Origin: Rubrivivax sp.
GTDB lineage: Bacteria > Pseudomonadota > Gammaproteobacteria > Burkholderiales > Burkholderiaceae_C
DNA length: 64,000 bases
Assembly (NCBI GenBank): GCA_022842595.1
Contig: JALHPF010000029.1
Location: 1-64,000, forward strand
Direction: 5' to 3'
Below, piece after piece: positions 43,701 through 51,833 of the stretch; the first letter of the stretch is position 1; every line of letters starts with the position of its first letter. The position numbers and the translations under genes are program-made. A model generated the notes under the pieces. That model had not been told where the DNA came from and did not search any database. It saw only the letters and a list, made by a program, of their open reading frames with translations.

Positions 43701-44810
43701 CTAGCCCGCGGGGTACAGCGCACCCAGCACACGCGGACCCCTCGCACCGGTCACCTGGGGCAGGTTGCCCGGTCGGCGCGCCATGAATGCCTGCGCAAGC
43801 CAGGCGAACGCCAGGGCTTCGACACGATCGGGCGCCATGCCCACGCTGGCGGTGGACTCGACCGCGACACCCATCAAAGCACCCAAGCGCATCAGCAGAT
43901 GCGCATTGTGGGCACCGCCACCACAGACCAGCACCCGCCGCGCCTGCGGCATGTGTCGCTGCAGAGCCTGCGCCGCCGTCACTGCCGTGACCTCGGCCAG
44001 GGTGGCGGCAATGTCCTCGTCGCGCCATCTCTGCGTGGCCTGAGCGGCCAGCCAGCGTTGCACCCAGGCATCGTCGAAGAGGTCCCGGCCGGTGCTTTTT
44101 GGCGGCGGCAAGGCGTAATAGGGCTCGGCCAGCGCGGCCGCCAGCAACCCAGGCTGTACTCGGCCCTTCGCAGCCCACGCGCCACCTGAGTCGAAAGCCT
44201 GGCCCCGCCGCTGCTGGCACCACTGGTCCATCAACACATTGCCCGGGCCGCAATCGAAGCCGATGGCAGGCCCGGTGGCAGGCAGCAGGCTGAAGTTGGC
44301 GATGCCGCCCAGGTTCAATACGGCCACGTCTTCCCCCGGCCGGGCAAAACGCGCGGCGTGGAAGGCTGGCACCAAAGGTGCACCCTGGCCGCCGGCGGCC
44401 ACGTCGCGGCTGCGTAGGTCGCATACCACGTCGATGCCGCTCAGCTCGGCGAGCAGGGCCCCATTCAGCAGCTGGCAGGTGTAGCCAGTCTCGTCATGAG
44501 TCTGCGGCTGGTGACGCACGGTCTGACCGTGGGCGCCGAGCGCACGAACCTGCGTAGGCGCCACGCCGGCCTGGGCAAGAACGTCGGCCGTGGCTTTTGC
44601 GTAGACCCTGGCCAACGCATTGCCAGCCAAGGCCGCGCGATGCAGCTCATCGGGCCCGCTGCGGTTCAAGGCCAGCAATTCGGCGCGCAAGGCCGGTGCG
44701 AAAACCTGATGGCTGAACGCCAGGTCGTGGCCCTCGCTGTCGGCAAGCACGGCGTCGACGCCATCCAGCGAAGTGCCCGACATCAGACCCACAAACCACT
44801 CTGCCGCCAT
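43701..44810 (-). CDS. anmK: Anhydro-N-acetylmuramic acid kinase
   Basis: This 369-aa AnmK opens 1,6-anhydro-MurNAc from recycled peptidoglycan and phosphorylates it to MurNAc-6-phosphate. The ATP and sugar binding signatures are visible: FVGLMSGTSLDGVDAVL, GAHGQTVRHQP, LNLGGIANFSLLP, GFDCGPGNVLMDQW and VCGGGAHNAHLL. It lies downstream of the M23 peptidase gene, a conserved pairing linking wall hydrolysis with recycling. Confidence 0.96.
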   Translation of the reverse strand: MAAEWFVGLMSGTSLDGVDAVLADSEGHDLAFSHQVFAPALRAELLALNRSGPDELHRAALAGNALARVYAKATADVLAQAGVAPTQVRALGAHGQTVRHQPQTHDETGYTCQLLNGALLAELSGIDVVCDLRSRDVAAGGQGAPLVPAFHAARFARPGEDVAVLNLGGIANFSLLPATGPAIGFDCGPGNVLMDQWCQQRRGQAFDSGGAWAAKGRVQPGLLAAALAEPYYALPPPKSTGRDLFDDAWVQRWLAAQATQRWRDEDIAATLAEVTAVTAAQALQRHMPQARRVLVCGGGAHNAHLLMRLGALMGVAVESTASVGMAPDRVEALAFAWLAQAFMARRPGNLPQVTGARGPRVLGALYPAG

Positions 44811-44895
44811 GCGCTTGCCCTTGGGTGCGAGGCTCGAGGACTTCGTTCGCCCCGGCTGGCCCGCAGCTGAGCGCTGCGAAGCCCCGGGTGCCAGC

Positions 44896-46275
44896 CTATT
44901 CGACCCGAACGGCCGAAGCAGCGCTGACGGTCGCCGCCATGTCCAGCTTGGCGCGAAGCGTCTGCACGGTGTCCTTGAAGCGCAGGCGTGACAGGTCGTC
45001 CAGCACGAGCGAGTCGCCGGCCTTCGACACCTGCATCGGGTCGTGGTGCTCGCCGTCGATGCGGAATTCGAAATGCAGATGCGGGCCGGTGCTCCAGCCT
45101 GTGGAACCCACCGCGCCGATGTGATGGCCTTGCTCGACCCGCTCGCCCTTGCTGACGTCGATGCGGCTCAGGTGGGCATACAGGGTTTCGCGGTTGCGGG
45201 CATGCCGTACCTGCACCACGTTGCCGTAGCCGTTCTGCCAGCCGGCAAACTCGACCACGCCGGCGCCGACGCTGCGCACCGGGGTACCCGTCGGTGCGCT
45301 GTAGTCGACGCCCAGATGCTGCCGCCAGGTGTTCAGGATCGGGTGAAGGCGATTGGCAAAGCCGGACGTGATGCGCGAGAACTCGACCGGGCTGGCGAGG
45401 AAACTGCGGTTGCGGCTTTGGCCGTCGAGCCCGAAGTAGCCGCCACGGCCGTCGGCCGGAGTGAACCAGACGGCATGATGGGCCCGGCCAGCGGCCACGA
45501 ACTCGGCGGCCAGCACGCGGCCGGCGCCTTCGTTCCAGGGCACGGGCTCGCCATCGGCGGTGAGCGCTTCGTAGACGATGCTGAAGCTGTCGCCCCTGCG
45601 CAATTCGCGGTGGAAGTCGATGTCGCCGGCAAAGATGTCGGCCAGCTGCGCTGCCACGACGTCGGGCACCTGGGCGCTGTCGGTGGCGGCGAAGAGCGAA
45701 GTCTTGACCGTGCCGCTGGCCATGACGGAACGGGTGGCGTACGGCACGGTGCGGATCTGGGCCAGCCAGCGGCCCTCGACCTGGGCCAGCTCGAGGCGCT
45801 TGAAGTGCGTTCTTGCTTCTTCCGCACGATCCGACGGATACCGGGCGACGAGAGTGACGAGGCGGCCGTCGTCGTTCACTTCGGCTTGCACCATCTTGCC
45901 GCCACGCCCCGTTAGCAGCATGCGGGCCACCGGGTCACTGCGCAGGTACTGGGCGGCGGCGCGGTCGGCCGCGCCCAGGCGGGCCAGGAGGCCTTCGGCG
46001 GTTTCGGCCTGGCGCGTGAGCTCGCCGCGGCGCAGCACGATGTCCTGCGCCTCCAGTGCTTCGACCTGGCCGGCAAGGTCCAGCGGCTCGACCACCTGGG
46101 TGACCAGACGCTGCGGCAGTTCGCTGGCATCGGGCGCGAGCGGGGCGATGGCCACTGCCGTCACCGCAAAACCGGCCATGAGCGCCACTGCGCCGGCGAC
46201 CAGAGACAGCCTGTGTTGTTGTGCCAGTGTGACCAGCCGCGCCAGGGCAGGCTGGAGAGTCGTTTCAAGGCTCAC
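44896..46275 (-). CDS. M23 family metallopeptidase (peptidoglycan DD-endopeptidase)
   Basis: This 459-aa inner-membrane-anchored LytM/M23 peptidase has an N-terminal transmembrane helix (LVAGAVALMAGFAVTAVAIAPLA), a middle domain containing SDRAEE and DFHRELRRGDSFSIVYEAL, and a C-terminal M23 domain. The zinc ligands are H in RQHLGVDYSAPTGTPV (HxxxD) and HLHFEF. MepM/Csd3-type enzymes cleave cross-links to allow wall growth. It is divergent from tyrS and upstream of anmK. Confidence 0.92.
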   Translation of the reverse strand: MSLETTLQPALARLVTLAQQHRLSLVAGAVALMAGFAVTAVAIAPLAPDASELPQRLVTQVVEPLDLAGQVEALEAQDIVLRRGELTRQAETAEGLLARLGAADRAAAQYLRSDPVARMLLTGRGGKMVQAEVNDDGRLVTLVARYPSDRAEEARTHFKRLELAQVEGRWLAQIRTVPYATRSVMASGTVKTSLFAATDSAQVPDVVAAQLADIFAGDIDFHRELRRGDSFSIVYEALTADGEPVPWNEGAGRVLAAEFVAAGRAHHAVWFTPADGRGGYFGLDGQSRNRSFLASPVEFSRITSGFANRLHPILNTWRQHLGVDYSAPTGTPVRSVGAGVVEFAGWQNGYGNVVQVRHARNRETLYAHLSRIDVSKGERVEQGHHIGAVGSTGWSTGPHLHFEFRIDGEHHDPMQVSKAGDSLVLDDLSRLRFKDTVQTLRAKLDMAATVSAASAVRVE

Positions 46276-46310
46276 TGTGATCGGCGGCCAGGAGAACCGC
46301 TTGGATGCAA

Positions 46311-46338
46311 CGGCGCCCGGGAGGGCGCCGCCTAGAAT
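46311..46338. promoter_or_regulatory. 8-bp GC hairpin and -10 box upstream of tyrS
   Basis: CGGCGCCC-GGGA-GGGCGCCG is a perfect 8-bp stem (46311-46330). It is followed at once by TAGAAT (46333-46338), a good -10 box on the plus strand. The dyad overlaps the expected -35/spacer region, so it might be an operator. Confidence 0.45.
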
Positions 46339-46455
46339 CGTGGATCACGGGGCGGCGCGCAGAAAAGCAGGCTCGTCCACGTGAATGAGGGGTTGGAGTA
46401 TAGCCAAGCCATTCTTCCCGGCCACCGGGAAACCACGCTCGATGACGAATTTCCC

Positions 46456-47742
46456 ATGACCTTGCCTGTTTCCGCGTCCGCCGTCCTGAGCCCAGCCGTG
46501 AACGATGTCTCGGCCCAGCCGGGCGCCAGCCCGGCGTTGAGCGAGCGCGTGCGCGAGGCACTGGCCGTGTCGCTGCGCGGCTGCGAGGAGCTTCTGCCCG
46601 AAACCGAGTGGGTGCGCAAACTGCAGCGATCGGAAGCCAACGGGCAGCCTCTGCGCATCAAACTCGGCCTGGACCCGACCGCTCCCGACATCCACATCGG
46701 CCACACGGTGGTGCTGAACAAGCTGCGCCAGCTGCAGGACCTGGGCCACACCGTCATTTTCCTGATCGGCGACTTCACCTCGATGATCGGTGACCCTTCC
46801 GGGCGCAACGCCACGCGTCCGCCGCTCACGCGCGAGCAGATCACCGCCAACGCGCAGACCTACTACGCCCAGGCCAGCCTGGTGCTGGACCCGGCACGCA
46901 CCGAAATTCGCTACAACAGCGAATGGAGTGACCCGCTGGGCGCACGCGGGCTGATCGAGCTGGCCGCGAAATACACCCTGGCCCGGCTGCTGGAGCGTGA
47001 CGACTTCACCAAGCGCTTCAAGGCGGGCAGCCCGATCAGCATCCACGAACTGCTGTACCCGCTGATGCAGGGCTACGACTCGGTGGCCTTGAAGTCCGAC
47101 CTGGAGCTGGGCGGCACCGACCAGAAATTCAACCTGCTGGTGGGCCGAGCGCTGCAGCAGGAATATGGCCAGGAACCGCAGTGCGTGCTCACCATGCCCT
47201 TGCTGGAAGGGCTGGACGGCGTCGAGAAGATGTCGAAGAGCAAGAACAATTACATCGGCATCACCGAGCCCGCCAACAGCATGTTCGCCAAGGTGCTGAG
47301 CATCAACGACGTGCAGATGTGGAAGTGGTTCACCCTGCTCAGCTTCCGCCCGGAAGCCGAGATCGCGGCGCTGAAACGCGAAGTCGAGGCCGGCCGCAAC
47401 CCGAAGGACGCGAAGGTGCAGCTGGCCCACGAGATCACGGCGCGCTTTCATGGCCCGGCTGCTGCGGCTGCGGCAGAGGAAGACTTTCAGCGCCGCGCCG
47501 CCGGTGGTGTGCCCGACGACATCTCCGAAGTCAGCCTGGCTGGCGGTCCGCTGGCCATCGGCGCGCTGCTGAAGCAGGCCGGCCTGGTGCCGTCGACCAG
47601 CGAAGGTCTGCGCCTGGTCGAGCAGGGCGGTGTGCGCATCGACGGCGGTGTGGTCAGCGACAAGGCGTTGAAAGTGGCGCCGGGCACGTTCGTCGTGCAG
47701 GTGGGCAAGCGCAAGTTTGCGCGTGTGGTGCTGGCCGGCTGA
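46456..47742 (+). CDS. tyrS: Tyrosyl-tRNA synthetase
   Basis: This protein of about 428 aa is a class I synthetase that charges tRNA-Tyr. The HIGH-type motif is DIHIGHTVVLNKLRQLQ and the KMSKS motif is VEKMSKSKNNYIG. Substrate residues are in LELGGTDQKFNLLVGR. A C-terminal S4 RNA-binding domain is present (STSEGLRLVEQGGVRIDGGVVSDKALKV). It is the proteobacterial TyrZ-like long form. The start at ATG 46456 is a choice; GTG 46381 is also in frame. Confidence 0.96.
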   Translation: MTLPVSASAVLSPAVNDVSAQPGASPALSERVREALAVSLRGCEELLPETEWVRKLQRSEANGQPLRIKLGLDPTAPDIHIGHTVVLNKLRQLQDLGHTVIFLIGDFTSMIGDPSGRNATRPPLTREQITANAQTYYAQASLVLDPARTEIRYNSEWSDPLGARGLIELAAKYTLARLLERDDFTKRFKAGSPISIHELLYPLMQGYDSVALKSDLELGGTDQKFNLLVGRALQQEYGQEPQCVLTMPLLEGLDGVEKMSKSKNNYIGITEPANSMFAKVLSINDVQMWKWFTLLSFRPEAEIAALKREVEAGRNPKDAKVQLAHEITARFHGPAAAAAAEEDFQRRAAGGVPDDISEVSLAGGPLAIGALLKQAGLVPSTSEGLRLVEQGGVRIDGGVVSDKALKVAPGTFVVQVGKRKFARVVLAG

Positions 47743-47747
47743 AGCCT

Positions 47748-48197
47748 GTGCTGGCGTTGCTGCAGCGCGTGCGTGAAGCACGTGTCGACGTCGACGGGCA
47801 GACCGTGGGCGCCATCGGGCCGGGCCTGCTGGTGCTGGTGTGCGCCGAACCGGCCGACACGCCCCAGCATGCCGTGCGCCTGGTCGACAAGGTGTTGAAG
47901 CTTCGCATCTTCGGCGACGAGGCAGGCAAGATGAACCGCAGCGTGCAGGACGTGGCCGGCGGTCTGCTCATCGTCAGCCAGTTCACGCTGGCTGCCGACA
48001 CCAGCAGCGGCAACCGGCCCAGCTTCACCGGCGCGGCGCCGGCCGAACTGGGGCGCCAGCTCTATGAAGCCGTGCTGGCCGAAGCCCGCCAACGACACAC
48101 GCCGGCTGGACAAGTCCAGGCCGGCGTGTTCGGGGCCGACATGGCGGTCAGCCTGGTGAATGCGGGACCGGTGACGATCCCGCTGCGAATCACCTAG
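47748..48197 (+). CDS. dtd: D-aminoacyl-tRNA deacylase
   Basis: This 149-aa Dtd hydrolyses D-aminoacyl-tRNA and glycyl-tRNA-Ala to prevent chirality errors. The catalytic motifs are visible: LIVSQFTLAADTSSGNRPSF (SQxxL) and SLVNAGPVTIPL (NxGPxT). It begins with GTG 47748 (VLALLQRVREARVDVDGQ), 5 bases after the tyrS stop, giving a logical tyrS-dtd pair for tyrosine tRNA quality control. It overlaps the convergent binding-protein gene by 4 bases. The track lists it only as the end of a frame from 47181. Confidence 0.93.
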   Translation: MLALLQRVREARVDVDGQTVGAIGPGLLVLVCAEPADTPQHAVRLVDKVLKLRIFGDEAGKMNRSVQDVAGGLLIVSQFTLAADTSSGNRPSFTGAAPAELGRQLYEAVLAEARQRHTPAGQVQAGVFGADMAVSLVNAGPVTIPLRIT

Positions 48198-49165
48198 TCC
48201 GCATACTGGCCAGCGGCCTTGATGGCCGGGCCCCACTTGTCGATCTCGGCGGCGACGAACTTCTTGTGCTCGGCGCCGTTCAGACGACTGTCGGTCACGA
48301 CCACCGCGCCCAGGGCTTCCTGGCGCTTGATGAACTCAGGGTCCTTCAGCGCAGCCTTCATCGCGGTATTGACCTGGTCGACGATGGCCTTCGGCGTGCC
48401 CTTCGGTGCGTACATGCCATGCCAGATCGACACGTTGAAGCCCTTCAGCCCGGACTCGTCCAGCGTCGGCAGCTTGGCCAGGGCCGGCGTCGCCAGGCGC
48501 TTGGTGGTGGTGACGGCGAAGGCCTTCACCTTGCCGGCTTCGATCTGGCCCGTGGTGTTGGTCGTCTGGTCGCACATGATGTCGACTTGGCCGCCGAGCA
48601 GGTCGGTCATGGCCGGCGCCGTGCCCTTGTACGGCACGGTGGTCATGTCGATCTTCAGCGCCTGCTGGAACAGCAGGCCGCACAGGTGCGAAGCGGCGCC
48701 CAGGCCGGCGTTGGCCAGGTTGATCTTGCCCTTGTTGGCTTCCAGCCACTTCACCAGTTCCGGGTAGGTGTTGGCGGGCAGGGTGCTGCGGCCGATCAAG
48801 GTCATCGGCACTTCGTTGACCATGCCGATGTACTCGAAGTCGTTCAGCGTGTCATAGGGCATCTTGCGGTACAGCGCCGGGGAAGTCGCCATGCCGATGT
48901 GGTGCAGCAGCAGCGTGTAGCCGTCTGGTGCGGCCTTGGCCACCTTCGCGGCGCCGAGCGTGCCGCCGGCACCGCCGACGTTTTCGATGATCACGGTCTG
49001 GTTGTTCAGGCCCTTGGCCAGAACCACGGCCAGGTCGCGAGCCACCTTGTCGGTGGGGCCACCGGCTGCGAAAGGCACGACGATGGTGATGGGCTTTTCC
49101 GGGTAGGCCGCAGCCGCCGCGCCGGCGATGGCAGCAAGGGTCAGGGCGAGCAGGGTCTTTTTCAT
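48194..49165 (-). CDS. Tripartite tricarboxylate transporter substrate-binding protein (Bug/TctC family)
   Basis: This 323-aa periplasmic binding protein has a signal peptide (MKKTLLALTLAAIAGAAAA). The Bug family signature YPEKPITIVVPFAAGGPTDKVARDLA opens the mature part, with ENVGGAGGTLGAAKVAKAAPDGYTLLLHHIG and VPYKGTAPAMTDLLGGQVDIMCD further on. These proteins bind carboxylates for TctAB-type transporters or signal their presence. No TctAB is here, as is usual for orphan Bug genes in Burkholderiales. It follows the PaaK-like gene after 140 bases. Confidence 0.93.
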   Translation of the reverse strand: MKKTLLALTLAAIAGAAAAAYPEKPITIVVPFAAGGPTDKVARDLAVVLAKGLNNQTVIIENVGGAGGTLGAAKVAKAAPDGYTLLLHHIGMATSPALYRKMPYDTLNDFEYIGMVNEVPMTLIGRSTLPANTYPELVKWLEANKGKINLANAGLGAASHLCGLLFQQALKIDMTTVPYKGTAPAMTDLLGGQVDIMCDQTTNTTGQIEAGKVKAFAVTTTKRLATPALAKLPTLDESGLKGFNVSIWHGMYAPKGTPKAIVDQVNTAMKAALKDPEFIKRQEALGAVVVTDSRLNGAEHKKFVAAEIDKWGPAIKAAGQYAD

Positions 49166-49305
49166 GGGCTTGTCTCCGAAAACGGGCGTGAGGTGATGAA
49201 ACCGGGCCGAATGGTAGGGTCCGCGGCGGCCCATGCCGACGTGGGAACTACGTAATCAGCAACCCTGATGCGGGTATCGGTCAGCAAGGCCGCGGCGGCT
49301 GATGG

Positions 49306-50577
49306 TCATCGGTAGCTGCGCGCGTCCTCGATCACCTTGCCGTCGTTGGGCAGGCTGCCTGGCCCCGCGATCACCACGTCTGCACGCAGCTTGGTCACAT
49401 CGCGTACCGACGCCGCCACGGCTTCGGCCAGGTTTTCGGCGGGCGCGGCGCACTCCACGTGCAGGGTCATCGTGTCGTTGGCCATCTCGCCGGCCACCAC
49501 CAGCCGGCCGCGCGCCAGTTCGGGGTGCCGGCGCAGCACCTCGGCCACCTGGCTGGGGTGCACGAACATGCCGCGTACCTTGGCCGTCTGGTCGGCCCGG
49601 CCCAGCCAGCCGCGGATGCGCTGGTTGCTGCGGCCGGTGGGGCAGGGGCCGGGCAGCACCGCACTCAGGTCGCCGGTGCCGAAGCGCAGCATCGGGTAGT
49701 CGGGCTGCAGGGCGGTGACGACGACTTCGCCGACCTCGCCGTCAGGTACCGGGTCGCCGGTGCCAGGGCGCACGATCTCGACGATCACGCCTTCGTCGAC
49801 GATCAGGCCTTCTCGGGCCGCGGTCTCGAACGCGATCATCCCCACGTCGGCCGTGGCGTAGGCTTGGTAGGCGTGCACGCCACGCTCGGCCAGCCAGTCG
49901 CGCAGCGACGGCGGGAAGGCCTCGCCGGTGACCAGGGCTTTCTTCAGTGTCGGCAGCGCAACGCCTTCGGCTGCGGCTTTCTCCATCACGATGCGCAGGA
50001 AGCTGGGCGTGCCGACATAGGCGTCGGGGCGCAGGTCCTGCATCGCCTGCAGCTGCAGTTCGGTATTGCCCACGCCGCCGGCAAACACCGTGCAGCCCAG
50101 CGCATGGGCGCCGGTTTCCATCATCGAGCCGGCCGGGGTCAGGTGGTAGCTGAAGCTGCTGTGCACCAGGTCGCCACTGCGCAGGCCGGCGGCGAAGAGG
50201 GCACGGGCGACGCGCCAGTAGTCGGCGGCAGTGCCCTCGGGTTCGTAGATCGGGCCGGGCGACTGGAAAACGCGCCGGGCCGGCCGCAAGCCACCCAGGG
50301 CCCGCCAGCCGATGGCCGAGAAGCCACCGAAGGGGTCGCGGCTGGCCGGGTCGGCGCGCAGGGCCTTCTGGCGTTCCAGCAGTTCGGGCTTGCGCAGTAC
50401 CGGCAGGCGCTGCAGCGCGCCGCGCGTGCAGACGCCGGTGGCGTCGACACCCGCCAGGGCTGCGGCAAAACCGGGCACGCCTTGTGCGGCCCGCACCTGC
50501 GCCGGCAATGCCGCCAGCAGTGCGGCTTCACGCACGGCCGGGTCGCGCGTTTCCAGCGCATCGTAGAACTCAGTCAT
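49306..50577 (-). CDS. AMP-dependent acid-CoA ligase, phenylacetate-CoA ligase-like
   Basis: This 423-aa PaaK-type ligase activates a carboxylic acid (probably aromatic) to the CoA thioester through an acyl-adenylate. Visible parts are the phosphate loop region in VHSSFSYHLTPAGSMMETGAHALG, ATADVGMIAFE, LRFGTGDLSAVLPGPCPTGRSNQRIRGWLGRADQTAKVRGMFVHPSQV and the C-terminal GSLPNDGKVIEDARSYR. Catalytic Lys is expected in the last domain. It overlaps the small 107-aa gene by 8 bases and belongs to the transport operon. Confidence 0.86.
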   Translation of the reverse strand: MTEFYDALETRDPAVREAALLAALPAQVRAAQGVPGFAAALAGVDATGVCTRGALQRLPVLRKPELLERQKALRADPASRDPFGGFSAIGWRALGGLRPARRVFQSPGPIYEPEGTAADYWRVARALFAAGLRSGDLVHSSFSYHLTPAGSMMETGAHALGCTVFAGGVGNTELQLQAMQDLRPDAYVGTPSFLRIVMEKAAAEGVALPTLKKALVTGEAFPPSLRDWLAERGVHAYQAYATADVGMIAFETAAREGLIVDEGVIVEIVRPGTGDPVPDGEVGEVVVTALQPDYPMLRFGTGDLSAVLPGPCPTGRSNQRIRGWLGRADQTAKVRGMFVHPSQVAEVLRRHPELARGRLVVAGEMANDTMTLHVECAAPAENLAEAVAASVRDVTKLRADVVIAGPGSLPNDGKVIEDARSYR

Positions 50578-50893
50578 CGCTGTCGCTCCAGGCGGCGAGT
50601 TGTTTCTTCAGGTCGCTGCAGAAGCGGCTGACGGCGCCGTCGCTGGCCAGCGCCTGGGCCTGCCAGACGGGGCTGTTGCGACTGGGTTTCTTCACCACCT
50701 GGGCCTTCAAGGCCGCGCCGTCGACGGCGACGCGGGCCATCGCGATGCCCCGCCGCTCGAAGGTGCCGGCGCGCTCGACCAGGCCCAGCGCGCGCAGTTC
50801 GCGCTGCACACGCTGCAGCGCGGCGTCGGGCTTGAAGGGCGGTGGTGCGAAGCCGAAGCCCTCGCTGTCCTTGTCGCCGGTGTCGCCGCTCAT
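50570..50893 (-). CDS. Small conserved-looking hypothetical protein of the ligase/transporter operon
   Basis: This 107-aa soluble protein contains FAPPPFKPDAALQRVQRELRALGLVERAGTFERRGIAMARVAVDGAALKAQVVKKPSRNSPVWQ. I do not recognise a family. It is translationally coupled on both sides: its ATG overlaps the livF-type stop by 4 bases, and its stop overlaps the PaaK-like start. That argues for a real gene working with the transporter or ligases. It is only visible in the track as part of a longer ORF. Confidence 0.7.
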   Translation of the reverse strand: MSGDTGDKDSEGFGFAPPPFKPDAALQRVQRELRALGLVERAGTFERRGIAMARVAVDGAALKAQVVKKPSRNSPVWQAQALASDGAVSRFCSDLKKQLAAWSDSDD

Positions 50894-51696
50894 GACAGCC
50901 AGCGCTTGCGGCGCTTGTAGCTTTTCACGTCCTTGAAGCTCTTGCGGTCGCCGCCGCCCACGCCCAGGTAGAACTCCTTGACGTCCTCGTTCTCGCGCAG
51001 GTCCTTCGCGGCACCTTCCATCACGACACGCCCGCTTTCCAGGATGTAGCCGTGGTCGGCATAACGCAGCGCCATGTTGGTGTTCTGCTCGGCCAGCAGG
51101 AAGGTGACGCCTTCGCGCTGGTTCAGGTCTTTCACGATCTCGAACACCTCTTCGACGATCTGCGGCGCCAGGCCCATGCTGGGCTCGTCGAGCAGCACCA
51201 TCTTCGGGTTGGCCATCAGCGCCCGGCCGATGGCGCACATCTGCTGCTCGCCGCCGCTGGTGTAGGCGGCCTGCGAAGTGCGGCGTGTCTTCAGGCGCGG
51301 AAAGTAGTTGTAGACCTTCTCCAGCGTCGCTGCGACAGCGGCTTTCCCGTCCTTGCGGGTGTAGGCGCCGGTCATCAGGTTGTCCTCGATGCTCAGGTGC
51401 GCAAAGCAATGCCGACCTTCCATGACCTGGATCACGCCGCGGTTGACCATCTCGCTGGTGCTCAGCTTTTCGATGCGTTCACCGCGCAGTTCGATGCTGC
51501 CCTTGGTGACCTCGCCGCGCTCGCCCGCCAGCAGGTTGCTGACAGCTCGCAGCGTGGTGGTCTTGCCGGCGCCGTTGCCGCCGAGCAGGGCCACCACGCC
51601 GCCTTCGGGCACCTGCAGGCTGACGCCCTTCAGCACCAGGATCACGTGGTTGTAGATGACCTCGATGCCGTTGACGTTGAGGAGGATGTTGCTCAC
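50890..51696 (-). CDS. Branched-chain amino acid-type ABC transporter ATP-binding protein (LivF-like)
   Basis: This 268-aa ATPase of the HAAT family has Walker A ALLGGNGAGKTTTLRAVSNLL, signature YTSGGEQQMCAIGRALMANP, Walker B KMVLLDEPSMGLAP and switch region AEQNTNMALRYADHGYILE. LivF-type proteins pair with LivG to drive import. The C-terminal tail GVGGGDRKSFKDVKSYKRRKRWLS is longer than in amino-acid transporters and is typical of aromatic-acid HAAT systems. A repeat element separates it from the binding-protein gene. Confidence 0.92.
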   Translation of the reverse strand: MSNILLNVNGIEVIYNHVILVLKGVSLQVPEGGVVALLGGNGAGKTTTLRAVSNLLAGERGEVTKGSIELRGERIEKLSTSEMVNRGVIQVMEGRHCFAHLSIEDNLMTGAYTRKDGKAAVAATLEKVYNYFPRLKTRRTSQAAYTSGGEQQMCAIGRALMANPKMVLLDEPSMGLAPQIVEEVFEIVKDLNQREGVTFLLAEQNTNMALRYADHGYILESGRVVMEGAAKDLRENEDVKEFYLGVGGGDRKSFKDVKSYKRRKRWLS

Positions 51697-51759
51697 AAGG
51701 TCTCCAGAATGCTCGGAGGACCCGCGGCGAAGCCGAGGCCCGACACCTCAAGCGGACGC

Positions 51760-51831
51760 CGCGGAACCGGCTCTGCCGGGCCGCTGGCGTCGCCCCCTTG
51801 AGGGGGAAGCGGCGAAGCCGCTTCGGGGGTG
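51760..51831. repeat. Intergenic palindromic repeat element, copy 1
   Basis: CGGAACCGGCTCTGCCGGGCCG is followed by CCCCC-TTGA-GGGGG and the stem AAGCGGC-GAA-GCCGCTT. Three small hairpins lie in tandem between the binding-protein and livF-type genes. The 22-base core is identical to copy 2 at 54316-54337. Confidence 0.8.
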
Positions 51832-51833
51832 GG

